A stretch of DNA of 5,639 bases from UBA3478 sp049596955. GTDB lineage: Bacteria; Bacteroidota; Bacteroidia; Flavobacteriales; Flavobacteriaceae. Made by a program: the position numbers and the translations under genes. Each line of letters starts with the position of its first letter. The first letter of the stretch is position 1. The DNA is taken from NCBI GenBank assembly GCA_049596955.1, contig JBMYMD010000049.1, forward strand, positions 1 through 5,639. The letters are read 5' to 3'. Positions 1 to 5,639 of this stretch are shown one piece after another. The notes beneath the pieces were generated by a model. The model saw only the letters and a program-made list of their open reading frames with translations, did not search any database and had not been told where the DNA came from.

Positions 1-1
1 T

Positions 2-397
2 CCTAGCGGAGATTTGAAAGGAACCTATCACCCTGTTTGGACCACTGCAGTTTGTGATTACGCAGGATACAGTAAGTTAGGGAATAGAATGATCTATAAT
101 AATATGAAGAAGATGAAAGCTTATCTATCTGAGTATTCAGAATCTCAGGAAGACCTAAGCTATAAAATACTTAAAACCTTGAGGAATACTATAATTCGCC
201 AGTTAAGTATGCGAGCCTATGGATCAACTCAAGAGAAAGTTATAGCCGAATTAGACGACATGTTGAGTGACGAGGTTTTGTTCGAAGGTGAGTTTTATCA
301 CGTTAAAGAAGCAAAGGCTAGAGTTAAAGTTGGTATCGTCTACAACAGAAATATAGAATTCGCCTGTGCTACGACTAGATGCACGGTTTGCTTCTAA
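2..397 (+). CDS. Unrecognised protein, 3' end only (5' cut by window edge)
   Basis: The reading frame is open from base 2 to the TAA at 395-397, giving 131 visible residues; the true start lies upstream of the window. A TTG at 14-16 could serve as a start formally, but the frame stays open before it, so I treat the gene as truncated. I do not recognise the family. The visible part looks soluble: no membrane segment, a mostly helical, charged middle (rich in K, E, S and L) and an acidic stretch (AELDDMLSDE). The last nine residues contain three cysteines (C-x4-C-x2-C, ending CTVCF). That could be a metal or redox motif, or the result of a frameshift, because the +1 frame reads on plausibly to a TAG at 423-425. 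There is no competing long frame on the other strand. The symporter gene follows 75 nt later on the same strand. A coding region is likely; the function is unknown. Confidence 0.6.
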   Translation, partial: PSGDLKGTYHPVWTTAVCDYAGYSKLGNRMIYNNMKKMKAYLSEYSESQEDLSYKILKTLRNTIIRQLSMRAYGSTQEKVIAELDDMLSDEVLFEGEFYHVKEAKARVKVGIVYNRNIEFACATTRCTVCF

Positions 398-441
398 GGC
401 TAATTTGTTTGCGTTTTCTGAGTAGAATTCACTTTCTTTCT

Positions 442-449
442 TATTTTAG
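442..449 (+). promoter_or_regulatory. Possible -7 element for the symporter gene
   Basis: TATTTTAG matches the Bacteroidota -7 consensus TAnnTTTG at all but one fixed position and would give a leader of roughly 17 nt before the ATG at 473. The TTTG copies at 404-411 are about 30 nt upstream, too far to be a normal -33 element, so support is weak. Nothing else stands out in the 75-nt gap between the first gene and the symporter: no clear terminator hairpin and no Shine-Dalgarno sequence. Confidence 0.25.
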
Positions 450-472
450 AGCTCACAACTAACGCAATAAAC

Positions 473-2248
473 ATGGAAATTTCTTCTTTAGACTACGCCA
501 TCATATTTGGATTTTTCACCTTGGTTTTAGTCATCGGACTGATCGCTTCTAAAACCTCAGGAAAAAACACATCTGAATTCTTTTTATCTGGACGAAATAT
601 GCCTTGGTGGCTTTTGGGATTCTCCATGGTGGCCACAACCTTTTCAACAGACACACCCAATTTAGTGACAGATATTGTCCGCACAAACGGAGTCTCTGGA
701 AACTGGGTTTGGTGGGCCTTTTTACTTACTGGCTTACTCACGGTATTTGTATACGCTAGACTTTGGCGTAAGTCGAATGTCACTACTGATATTGAGTTTT
801 ACGAGTTGAGATACAGCGGTAAGAGCGCTCGTTTTCTAAGATGGTTTAGAGCAGTATACTTAGGTTTAGCTTTTAACGTATTGGCGATGGCAGGTGTAAC
901 ACTTGCCGCCATTAAAATAGGTCAAGTGATGTTAGGCGTTTCGCCTATGACCATTGTTGCTATTGCCGGAACAATCACTGTGCTTTTCAGCACCTTCGGT
1001 GGATTTAAGGGGGTTATTTATACCGACTTTTTACTGTTCATCGTAGCGATGATCGGCGCCTTTGGAGCGGCGATTTACTTGATTAATTTACCAGAGGTTG
1101 GTGGTTTAGAACAATTGCTTTCTCACGCAGAGGTAAAAGGCAAGCTCGATTTGAGTCCGAGTTTTGACGATAAAGATGCATTCATCGCTATTTTGATTAT
1201 TCCTTTAGCTGTGCAGTGGTGGAGTGCCTGGTATCCTGGTGCCGAACCTGGAGGTGGAGGTTATGTGGCTCAGCGAATGCTGGCTGCTAAAGACGAAACC
1301 CATGCGATAAAGGCGACTTTTTTCTTTAACATCATGCATTACGCACTAAGGCCATGGCCATGGATTTTGGTAGCCTTAGCCTCATTGGTGCTCTACCCAG
1401 ATATCGCTTCAATTCAACAGGCCTTTCCTCAAGTAGACGCTTCTAAACTCGGTAACGATTTGGCTTATTCTGCAATGCTCACCAAACTTCCTGCAGGTCT
1501 TTTAGGCATTGTTTTGGCCTCACTAGGAGCAGCCTATATGTCAACATTATCTTCTCATCTCAACTGGGGATCTTCTTATATTGTGAATGACTTTTACAAG
1601 CAACAAATCAATCCAAATGCAAGCGAAAAGCAGCTTGTTTTAGTGGGACGTATTTCTACGGTTTTACTAATGGTCTTAAGTAGCTTCTTCGCCTTACAAA
1701 TGCAGAATGCAAAGCAGCTCTTTGATATCATTTTGATGTTTGGAGCAGGTAGTGGCTTGATTTTTATCTTGAGATGGTTTTGGTGGCGCATCAACACCTG
1801 GAGTGAAATTACAGCCATGGTGGTCTCGGGAGTAGTGTCTATTTTAATTAGTTTCACGGCTATAGGCCCGGCTTTATTTGGAGCGGATGGTTTTTTTGAC
1901 TCTTGGTTTCAATTTCCTTTCGTTGTAATTGTGACGACAATTGCCTGGTTGGCAGTTACCTTTTTAACGCCTGCTGAAGACCATGAGGTTTTACAAGAAT
2001 TCGTGACAAAAATAAATCCAGGAGGACCTGGCTGGAAACGATTCAACGCTCCTTCAACCGAGTCTTGGAATGTGCCTAAAGGCATCATGGCCATGTTGTC
2101 AGGATGTGTAATGGTTTACGCCGTGCTCTTTTCTGTCGGTAACTTCATTTACGGAAAGAACGTACAGGGGCTCATTCTATTTGTGGTCGCTATGTTGAGC
2201 GGATACGTGCTCTCTCGTGCTTGGAAGCAGATGCAAGGTTTATTCTAA
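473..2248 (+). CDS. Sodium:solute symporter (SSS family) transporter
   Basis: This 591-residue polytopic inner-membrane protein is predicted to use the sodium gradient to import a small organic solute. Hydrophobic segments lie at about 6-26, 47-65, 77-97, 122-149, 158-176, 181-205, 236-254, 281-307, 335-365, 390-410, 415-437, 444-466, 477-498, 534-558 and 563-582. Family marks include SEFFLSGR near residue 34, the glycine-containing FSTFGGFKGVIYTD stretch (172-185), and MSTLSSHLNWGSS followed by NDFYKQ (356-377). Aligned by eye to vSGLT, A54 (first sodium-binding helix) and A354, S357 and T358 match Na2-site residues, so sodium coupling looks intact. A loop near 255-275 carries PGAEPGGGGYVAQR. 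The substrate cannot be read from the sequence; the family includes sugar, amino acid and vitamin carriers. The ATG at 473 places the first helix directly at the N-terminus. The gene converges on ribE and overlaps it by 4 nt, which suggests no functional link. Confidence 0.93.
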   Translation: MEISSLDYAIIFGFFTLVLVIGLIASKTSGKNTSEFFLSGRNMPWWLLGFSMVATTFSTDTPNLVTDIVRTNGVSGNWVWWAFLLTGLLTVFVYARLWRKSNVTTDIEFYELRYSGKSARFLRWFRAVYLGLAFNVLAMAGVTLAAIKIGQVMLGVSPMTIVAIAGTITVLFSTFGGFKGVIYTDFLLFIVAMIGAFGAAIYLINLPEVGGLEQLLSHAEVKGKLDLSPSFDDKDAFIAILIIPLAVQWWSAWYPGAEPGGGGYVAQRMLAAKDETHAIKATFFFNIMHYALRPWPWILVALASLVLYPDIASIQQAFPQVDASKLGNDLAYSAMLTKLPAGLLGIVLASLGAAYMSTLSSHLNWGSSYIVNDFYKQQINPNASEKQLVLVGRISTVLLMVLSSFFALQMQNAKQLFDIILMFGAGSGLIFILRWFWWRINTWSEITAMVVSGVVSILISFTAIGPALFGADGFFDSWFQFPFVVIVTTIAWLAVTFLTPAEDHEVLQEFVTKINPGGPGWKRFNAPSTESWNVPKGIMAMLSGCVMVYAVLFSVGNFIYGKNVQGLILFVVAMLSGYVLSRAWKQMQGLF

Positions 2249-2841
2249 ATCTTACCTTGTTGCTTTAAGATTTTGTGAATGTATTTTCCAATAACATCGA
2301 ACTCGATGTTCACCACGTCTGAGGGTTGATAACCTTGAAACCGCGTATGCTCATAGGTATAAGGAATAATAGCTACAGAAAATTCTTTTTCCATTGAATC
2401 TACGACGGTAAGGCTGACTCCATCCACTGTGATGGATCCTTTTTCAACGGTAATGAACTCTGGCACATCTTCAAATTGAAATCGGAACTCCCAGCTGCCG
2501 TCTTGGTTAGAAACATGCGAGCAAACTGCAGTGGTGTCTACATGCCCTTGTACCATGTGCCCGTCTAGTCGCGCATTCATCAGCATCGCGCGCTCAAGAT
2601 TGACAAAATCTCCTTGTTTGAGGTGATTGAGATTTGTTTTTTGTAGGGTTTCTTCAATAGCGGTGACTTTGTAGATGTCCTTATCGATGTCGACAACGGT
2701 TAAGCAAACACCGTTGTGTGCAACACTTTGATCAATCTTCAATTCTGAAGTAATCTTCGATTTGACCCATAAATCTAGATTGCTTTGATTTTTTTCAAGC
2801 TGAACAATTTCTCCTAAGGTTTCGATGATTCCTGTAAACAT
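2245..2841 (-). CDS. ribE: Riboflavin synthase, alpha subunit
   Basis: The enzyme dismutates two molecules of 6,7-dimethyl-8-ribityllumazine into riboflavin and a pyrimidinedione, the last step of riboflavin synthesis in the cytoplasm; the family works as a homotrimer. The 198-residue length is normal. The N-terminus has the family signature MFTGIIE, which fixes the start at 2841. Two homologous lumazine-binding domains are visible at about residues 1-90 and 97-190. Their matching motifs are NGVCLTVVD (43-51) and DGVSLTVVD (140-148), 97 residues apart. The conserved LDGHMVQGHVD (92-102) opens the second half. The protein ends in a lysine-rich tail. The TAG stop (complement of 2245-2247) overlaps the symporter TAA (2246-2248), and the gene is divergent from pdxA with 45 nt between start codons. 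No FMN riboswitch fits in that short gap. The gene is also called ribC in E. coli. Confidence 0.96.
   Translation of the reverse strand: MFTGIIETLGEIVQLEKNQSNLDLWVKSKITSELKIDQSVAHNGVCLTVVDIDKDIYKVTAIEETLQKTNLNHLKQGDFVNLERAMLMNARLDGHMVQGHVDTTAVCSHVSNQDGSWEFRFQFEDVPEFITVEKGSITVDGVSLTVVDSMEKEFSVAIIPYTYEHTRFQGYQPSDVVNIEFDVIGKYIHKILKQQGKI
2247..2274 (+). terminator. Weak hairpin at the symporter/ribE junction
   Basis: AAATCTTA (2247-2254) and TAAGATTT (2266-2273) are a perfect 8-bp inverted repeat around an 11-nt loop, ending in a short T run (2271-2274). It begins inside the symporter stop codon, where a terminator would be expected, and lies within the last codons of ribE on the other strand. 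The stem has only two G:C pairs and the T run is short, so it would be a poor intrinsic terminator. It is the only candidate between these convergent genes. Confidence 0.3.
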
Positions 2842-2858
2842 AGCAGTTTTAAAAATGG

Positions 2859-2866
2859 TACTTTTG
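2859..2866 (+). promoter_or_regulatory. Probable -7 element of the pdxA promoter
   Basis: TACTTTTG is an exact match to the Bacteroidota -7 consensus TAnnTTTG. Transcription would start near 2872, leaving about 15 nt of leader before the ATG at 2887. A clear TTTG at -33 is missing. The element faces the proposed ribE -7 box, so polymerase bound at one site would probably cover the other. Confidence 0.45.
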
Positions 2867-2873
2867 AATAAGA

Positions 2874-2881
2874 TAAAGATA
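2874..2881 (-). promoter_or_regulatory. Possible -7 element of the ribE promoter
   Basis: Read on the minus strand, TATCTTTA matches TAnnTTTG except at the last base. It would place the transcript start near 2867 and leave a leader of about 26 nt before the ribE ATG. No TTG-type -33 element is evident upstream, inside pdxA, which lowers confidence. Confidence 0.4.
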
Positions 2882-2886
2882 CTGCT

Positions 2887-3915
2887 ATGAAAACAGACTC
2901 GACTTTAAAATTGGGAATTTCTGTAGGTGATTTGAATGGAGTGGGATGTGAGGTTGCACTGAAGTCTTTTATGGATAAGCGAATGCTGGAGTTCTGTACA
3001 CCTATATTTTTTGCATCTAACAAAATTGTAGCCGATCAAAAAAAGGCACTTGCGCTAAACCTACCCTTTCAAGGAATACGCGATTTAAACCGCTTAGAGC
3101 GTTCTAAAATAAATGTCTTTAATTGTATTAGAGATGAACACGAGTTGTCGTTCGGAGCCTCTACACCTGAATCGGGCAATCTTGCCAAAGCTTCACTTCA
3201 AGCGGCAGTTAAAGCCTTAAAAGAAAAGAAAATAGACGCGCTTGTTACCGCCCCAATTAACAAGAGTAATATACAGGCGGAAGATTTCAGTTTTCCCGGT
3301 CATACGGACTATCTCGCCCAAGAATTAGAAGGAAATGCCCTTATGTTTATGGTCTCTGGCCAACTTAGAGTGGGCTTGCTCACCGACCATGTCGGTGTTG
3401 GTGAGGTTCCAAAATTGATCGATTCTGCTTTGATCGCCTCAAAGGTGAAAACCATGAGTTTATCGCTACAGCAGGATTTTGGCATTGGAAAACCCAAAAT
3501 AGCGGTTTTAGGAATCAACCCGCATAGTGGAGATAACGGAACTATAGGCACAGAGGACGAACAGATTTTAAAGCCTTCGATTAAAAAATTATTTCAAGAA
3601 GGGCAGCTTGTATTTGGGCCTTTTTCTGCAGATAGTTTTTTCACAAACGGCAAACACTTGAAGTACGATGCGGTTTTGGCCGCTTACCACGATCAAGGTC
3701 TTATCCCCTTTAAAACCCTTTCATTCGGGCAGGGCGTAAACTTTACAGCAGGGCTAAGTGGCGTAAGAACATCGCCTGACCACGGAACGGCCTATGATAT
3801 TGCCGGTAAAAACACCGCTGATGAAAGCTCATTTAAAGAGGCGGTTTATACGGCTATTGATATTTATCGCAACAGACTGCGCTTTAAAGAATTTAATAGG
3901 GTTAAAGCCCAATAA
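2887..3915 (+). CDS. pdxA: 4-hydroxythreonine-4-phosphate dehydrogenase
   Basis: PdxA oxidises 4-phosphohydroxy-L-threonine with NAD(P). The product decarboxylates to 3-amino-1-hydroxyacetone phosphate, which PdxJ uses in the DXP-dependent route to pyridoxal phosphate. The protein has 342 residues, a normal length. Motifs run in order: GISVGDLNGVG (10-20), the PdxA form of the N-terminal GDxxGxG segment; TAPINKSN (121-128); FPGHTDYLAQ (137-145), with substrate-binding H139 and T140; TDHVG with H168; NPHSGDNG with H213; YHDQGLIPFK with H268 and K276; then N285 and R294 in a GVNFTAGL-SGVRTS stretch. The spacing H168-H213-H268-K276-N285-R294 matches the metal and substrate ligands of E. coli PdxA, so the enzyme should be active. 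The ATG at 2887 follows the 45-nt divergent region shared with ribE, and no terminator was seen before the next promoter 29 nt downstream. Confidence 0.96.
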   Translation: MKTDSTLKLGISVGDLNGVGCEVALKSFMDKRMLEFCTPIFFASNKIVADQKKALALNLPFQGIRDLNRLERSKINVFNCIRDEHELSFGASTPESGNLAKASLQAAVKALKEKKIDALVTAPINKSNIQAEDFSFPGHTDYLAQELEGNALMFMVSGQLRVGLLTDHVGVGEVPKLIDSALIASKVKTMSLSLQQDFGIGKPKIAVLGINPHSGDNGTIGTEDEQILKPSIKKLFQEGQLVFGPFSADSFFTNGKHLKYDAVLAAYHDQGLIPFKTLSFGQGVNFTAGLSGVRTSPDHGTAYDIAGKNTADESSFKEAVYTAIDIYRNRLRFKEFNRVKAQ

Positions 3916-3943
3916 GTCGCTTAGATTATATTCAGCGAATAAC

Positions 3944-3973
3944 TTTGTTGTTTCCAATAATTTAATATCTTTG
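3944..3973 (+). promoter_or_regulatory. Strong Bacteroidota-type promoter for DUF177-rpmF
   Basis: A TTTG -33 element (3944-3947) is followed by an 18-nt spacer and a perfect -7 element, TATCTTTG (3966-3973). This is the best match in the window to the promoter form recognised by the Bacteroidota primary sigma factor. Transcription would start near 3980, giving a leader of about 25-30 nt. A strong promoter fits the need for abundant ribosomal protein bL32. The leader contains GTTGTGTGTAAT but no convincing regulatory hairpin. Confidence 0.85.
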
Positions 3974-4004
3974 CACCCGCCTTAAAGGGTTGTGTGTAAT
4001 ACGA

Positions 4005-4550
4005 ATGCAGATGAGGTTAAAAGATTTTGATATATCTTTTGTAGGCTTGAAAGACGGCACACACCAATTCAGGTACGACATAGACGAAACGTTCTTTGAC
4101 TTATTTGATTACTCAGACCTTGGAGAAGCGAAGATTCAGGTTGTTTGTGATTTTAAAAAAAGCACGACTATGATGGAGCTTCAATTCAATATTCAAGGGA
4201 GTACGGTTTTACCTTGTGATATCAGTAATGAATTGTTCAGCCAACCGATAACAAACGATTTGTTTTTAGTTGTAAAATTTGGAGAATTCTTTAACGATGA
4301 AGACGATGAAATTCTAATCCTTCCGCACGGCTCACATAAGTTCAATGTGGCACAGTACATTTACGAAGGAATAGTACTTGCAGTTCCTGCAAAAAGAATC
4401 CATCCTGGTATTGAAGATGGAAGCCTTTCTTCAGACGCTTTAGAGCGTTTGGAGGCGCTCAGACCGGGTCAATCAAATGAAGAAGAAGAAAGCAATAAAG
4501 CAATAGATCCCCGATGGGATAAATTAAAAAAGTTAAAAAATAACAACTAG
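4005..4550 (+). CDS. DUF177/YceD family protein, linked to 23S rRNA/50S biogenesis
   Basis: The protein has 181 residues if translated from the ATG at 4005; a second ATG at 4011 is equally possible and gives 179 (flavobacterial relatives usually begin M-x-x-LKEF or similar). The TTG at 3990 lies too close to the predicted transcript start to be preferred. DUF177 features are the N-terminal LKDFDISFVGLKDG, the CDIS segment near residue 71 in the position of the family's conserved cysteine region, a central acidic loop (FFNDEDDE, 95-102), and the C-terminal DPRWDKLKKL (168-177). An acidic, low-complexity linker (NEEEES) precedes that tail, which is strongly basic. Family members in bacteria and plants are tied to 23S rRNA accumulation, and the gene is almost always beside rpmF, as here with only 5 nt between them. 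The exact biochemical role is not established. It is expected to be cytoplasmic. Confidence 0.9.
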   Translation: MQMRLKDFDISFVGLKDGTHQFRYDIDETFFDLFDYSDLGEAKIQVVCDFKKSTTMMELQFNIQGSTVLPCDISNELFSQPITNDLFLVVKFGEFFNDEDDEILILPHGSHKFNVAQYIYEGIVLAVPAKRIHPGIEDGSLSSDALERLEALRPGQSNEEEESNKAIDPRWDKLKKLKNNN

Positions 4551-4555
4551 GAATT

Positions 4556-4750
4556 ATGGCACATCCTAAAAGAAAAATATCGAAAACCAGAAGAGATAAA
4601 AGGAGAACACATTTTAAAGCTGTAGCTCCGACCATTGCTAAGGATAGTACAACAGGCGAGTTGCACTTGATGCACAGAGCCCACTGGCACGAAGGAAAGA
4701 TGTACTACAGAGGCAAGGTGTTAATCGATAGTACTGAAGAGGTTGAATAA
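4556..4750 (+). CDS. rpmF: 50S ribosomal protein bL32
   Basis: This is a 64-residue, highly basic large-subunit protein. The N-terminus MAHPKRKISKTRRDKRRTH is the typical bL32 start, followed by TGELHLMHRAHWHEGKMYYRG, the usual C-terminal half. No cysteines are present, so this is the zinc-independent form rather than the CxxC-containing form found, for example, in Bacillus. The tail is acidic (STEEVE). The ATG sits 5 nt after the DUF177 stop codon, implying one transcript and probable translational coupling from the strong promoter at 3944-3973. An AGGA overlaps the DUF177 stop, but its spacing to the ATG is too short to be a convincing Shine-Dalgarno site. A terminator hairpin follows 23 nt after the stop. 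Confidence 0.97.
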   Translation: MAHPKRKISKTRRDKRRTHFKAVAPTIAKDSTTGELHLMHRAHWHEGKMYYRGKVLIDSTEEVE

Positions 4751-4773
4751 ACCCACAATAAAGAATACATTTT

Positions 4774-4804
4774 AAAACTCTCGAACTGTCGAGGGTTTTT
4801 TTTT
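4774..4804 (+). terminator. Intrinsic terminator after rpmF
   Basis: AAAACTCTCGA (4774-4784), an ACTG loop (4785-4788) and TCGAGGGTTTT (4789-4799) form an 11-bp stem with a single G-T wobble. The 3' arm runs into nine consecutive Ts (4796-4804). This is a clear rho-independent terminator that closes the DUF177-rpmF unit before fabH. On the opposite strand the T run is only four bases, so it should act mainly in the + direction. Confidence 0.9.
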
Positions 4805-4836
4805 AACCTTATGTTTTGTGAATATGCCGCTTAGAG

Positions 4837-4869
4837 TTGCCCTTAAGAACACAAAAATTAGTAATTTTC
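4837..4869 (+). promoter_or_regulatory. Probable fabH promoter
   Basis: TTG (4837-4839), a 22-nt spacer and TAATTTTC (4862-4869) resemble the Bacteroidota -33/-7 pair, with one mismatch in the -7 box. The transcript start would be near 4876, leaving a short A-rich leader before the ATG at 4889. Its position directly after the rpmF terminator supports independent fabH expression. The rest of the 138-nt gap between rpmF and fabH shows nothing else. Confidence 0.55.
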
Positions 4870-4888
4870 GACTTTGTTTTTCAAAAAA

Positions 4889-5639
4889 ATGAGTGAAATA
4901 ACAGCCGCGATAACAGCCGTTGGAGGATATGTTCCCGATTATGTTTTGACCAACACAATTTTGGAGACCATGGTAGATACCAACGACGATTGGATTACTT
5001 CGCGCACAGGTATAAAAGAAAGACGCATTTTAAAAGATACTTCTAAGGCTACAGGCTTTTTGGCTGTAAAGGCTGCAGAAGATTTGATAGCTAAAAAGCA
5101 ACTCGACCCTAAAGAAATAGACCTTGTTTTATTGGCCTCTACTACTCCGGACATGCCGGTAGCAGCAACAGCGGCTTATGTTGCAACAGAAATAGGCGCA
5201 ACCAATGCCTTTGCCTATGATCTGCAAGCGGCCTGTTCAAGCTTTTTGTACGGAATGTCTGTCGCTTCTTCTTATATCATGTCTAGGCGCTATTCAAAAA
5301 TCTTGTTGATCGGAGCAGATAAGATGTCTTCGATTATTGACTATACAGACCGAACCACTTGTATTATTTTTGGAGATGGCGCTGGAGCGGTTTTGTTCGA
5401 ACCAAACCATGAAGGATTAGGACATCAAGACGAGTATCTGAGAAGTGATGGTGTTGGACAGAACTTTCTTCGTATCGAAGCAGGAGGTTCACTAAACCCG
5501 GCTAGTGAAGAAACCATTAAGGAAAGAAAACACTACCTTTTTCAAGAAGGAAAGACTGTTTTTAAGTTTGCAGTTTCAAATATGGCAGACGCCGCGGCTA
5601 AGGTAATGGTAAATAATAATTTGACTAAAGATGATGTAG
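4889..5639 (+). CDS. fabH: Beta-ketoacyl-ACP synthase III, N-terminal 250 residues (3' cut)
   Basis: FabH condenses an acyl-CoA starter with malonyl-ACP to begin type II fatty acid synthesis in the cytoplasm; the starter chosen (acetyl or branched) cannot be read here. The ATG at 4889 gives MSEITAAITAVGGYVPDYVL, a standard start. Visible thiolase-fold features are DDWITSRTGIKERR (33-46), which contributes to CoA binding; the active-site DLQAACSSFLYG with catalytic Cys116; IGADKMSSIIDYTDR (141-155); and the glycine-rich FGDGAGAVLFE (161-171). The catalytic His and Asn lie beyond the window edge, where about 80 more residues are expected. The frame stays open to the last base, with no internal stop. 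In related genomes accB and accC often follow. The gene is separated from rpmF by a terminator and appears to have its own promoter. Confidence 0.96.
   Translation, partial: MSEITAAITAVGGYVPDYVLTNTILETMVDTNDDWITSRTGIKERRILKDTSKATGFLAVKAAEDLIAKKQLDPKEIDLVLLASTTPDMPVAATAAYVATEIGATNAFAYDLQAACSSFLYGMSVASSYIMSRRYSKILLIGADKMSSIIDYTDRTTCIIFGDGAGAVLFEPNHEGLGHQDEYLRSDGVGQNFLRIEAGGSLNPASEETIKERKHYLFQEGKTVFKFAVSNMADAAAKVMVNNNLTKDDV

Larger units (their letters stand above)
2839..2889. repeat. 9-bp inverted repeat enclosing both ribE and pdxA starts
   Basis: CATAGCAGT at 2839-2847 and ACTGCTATG at 2881-2889 are exact reverse complements, separated by 33 nt. Each arm includes one start codon, so ribE and pdxA share the identical start context ACTGCTATG. 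Six matching bases beyond the ATG are more than expected by chance at one site, but the arms could be coincidence, an operator for a dimeric regulator, or a shared translation-start context. Confidence 0.6.

Noticed and set aside
493..783. Minus-strand open frame opposite the symporter (likewise 1594-1857 and 1909-2094)
   Set aside because: These lie wholly inside a strongly supported transporter gene, have no recognisable domains, and look like antisense shadows.
2842..2886. FMN riboswitch ahead of ribE
   Set aside because: The 45-nt gap is far too short for the aptamer and shows none of its conserved segments.
2814..3023. Minus-strand open frame across the ribE/pdxA gap
   Set aside because: It overlaps the ribE start and the 5' end of pdxA in the wrong frame, both of which carry clear family signatures; its sequence resembles no known protein.
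3309..3551. Minus-strand open frame inside pdxA
   Set aside because: It is opposite conserved PdxA motifs (GHTDYL to NPHSG) and is explained by their codon use.
3794..3985. Plus-strand 63-residue frame overlapping the pdxA 3' end
   Set aside because: It starts in the wrong frame within pdxA and runs through the strong promoter at 3944-3973; no family features.
3975..3990. ACCC...GGGT mini-hairpin in the DUF177-rpmF leader as an attenuator or ribosomal protein binding site
   Set aside because: Only 4 bp with an 8-nt loop and no T run; it cannot be told from chance.
4939..5154. Minus-strand open frame opposite fabH
   Set aside because: A shadow of the fabH N-terminal region, whose motifs are unmistakable.
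1..5639. Mobile element, CRISPR array, tRNA or a new defence system
   Set aside because: No transposase or integrase, direct-repeat array, cloverleaf or defence-type domain was seen; all complete genes are housekeeping or transport.

Overview
The window looks like ordinary chromosomal housekeeping DNA from a member of the Bacteroidota, most likely the family Flavobacteriaceae. Three things point there: moderate to low G+C; start codons without clear Shine-Dalgarno sequences; and at least one near-textbook Bacteroidota promoter (TTTG, 18-nt spacer, TATCTTTG) ahead of the DUF177 gene. The run ribE, pdxA, DUF177, rpmF, fabH is also, from general knowledge, a familiar flavobacterial arrangement. 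No mobile element, CRISPR array, tRNA or rRNA was seen.

Layout: (1) 2-397, the 3' end of an unrecognised + strand gene cut by the window edge, with a cysteine-rich tail that may reflect a frameshift. (2) 473-2248, a sodium:solute symporter family (SSS) membrane transporter. (3) 2245-2841 on the - strand, riboflavin synthase (ribE), tail-to-tail with the symporter and overlapping it by 4 nt. (4) A 45-nt divergent gap, then pdxA (vitamin B6 synthesis) at 2887-3915. The gap is bounded by a perfect 9-bp inverted repeat that includes both start codons. (5) A strong promoter, then a DUF177/YceD-family gene (4005-4550) and rpmF for ribosomal protein bL32 (4556-4750), closed by a clear intrinsic terminator. 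(6) A separate probable promoter and the first 250 codons of fabH (4889 to the window end), which starts type II fatty acid synthesis.

The genes supply cofactors (riboflavin/FMN/FAD and pyridoxal phosphate), a 50S subunit protein with its linked 23S rRNA/ribosome-associated DUF177 partner, and the first condensing enzyme of fatty acid synthesis. The DUF177-rpmF-fabH neighbourhood is conserved widely in bacteria. Here a terminator plus a new promoter separate fabH from rpmF, so the two are probably expressed as separate units.

I found no convincing new biological system. The points most worth a second look are the symmetrical ribE/pdxA start region with apparently overlapping promoters, and the possible frameshift at the end of the first gene.
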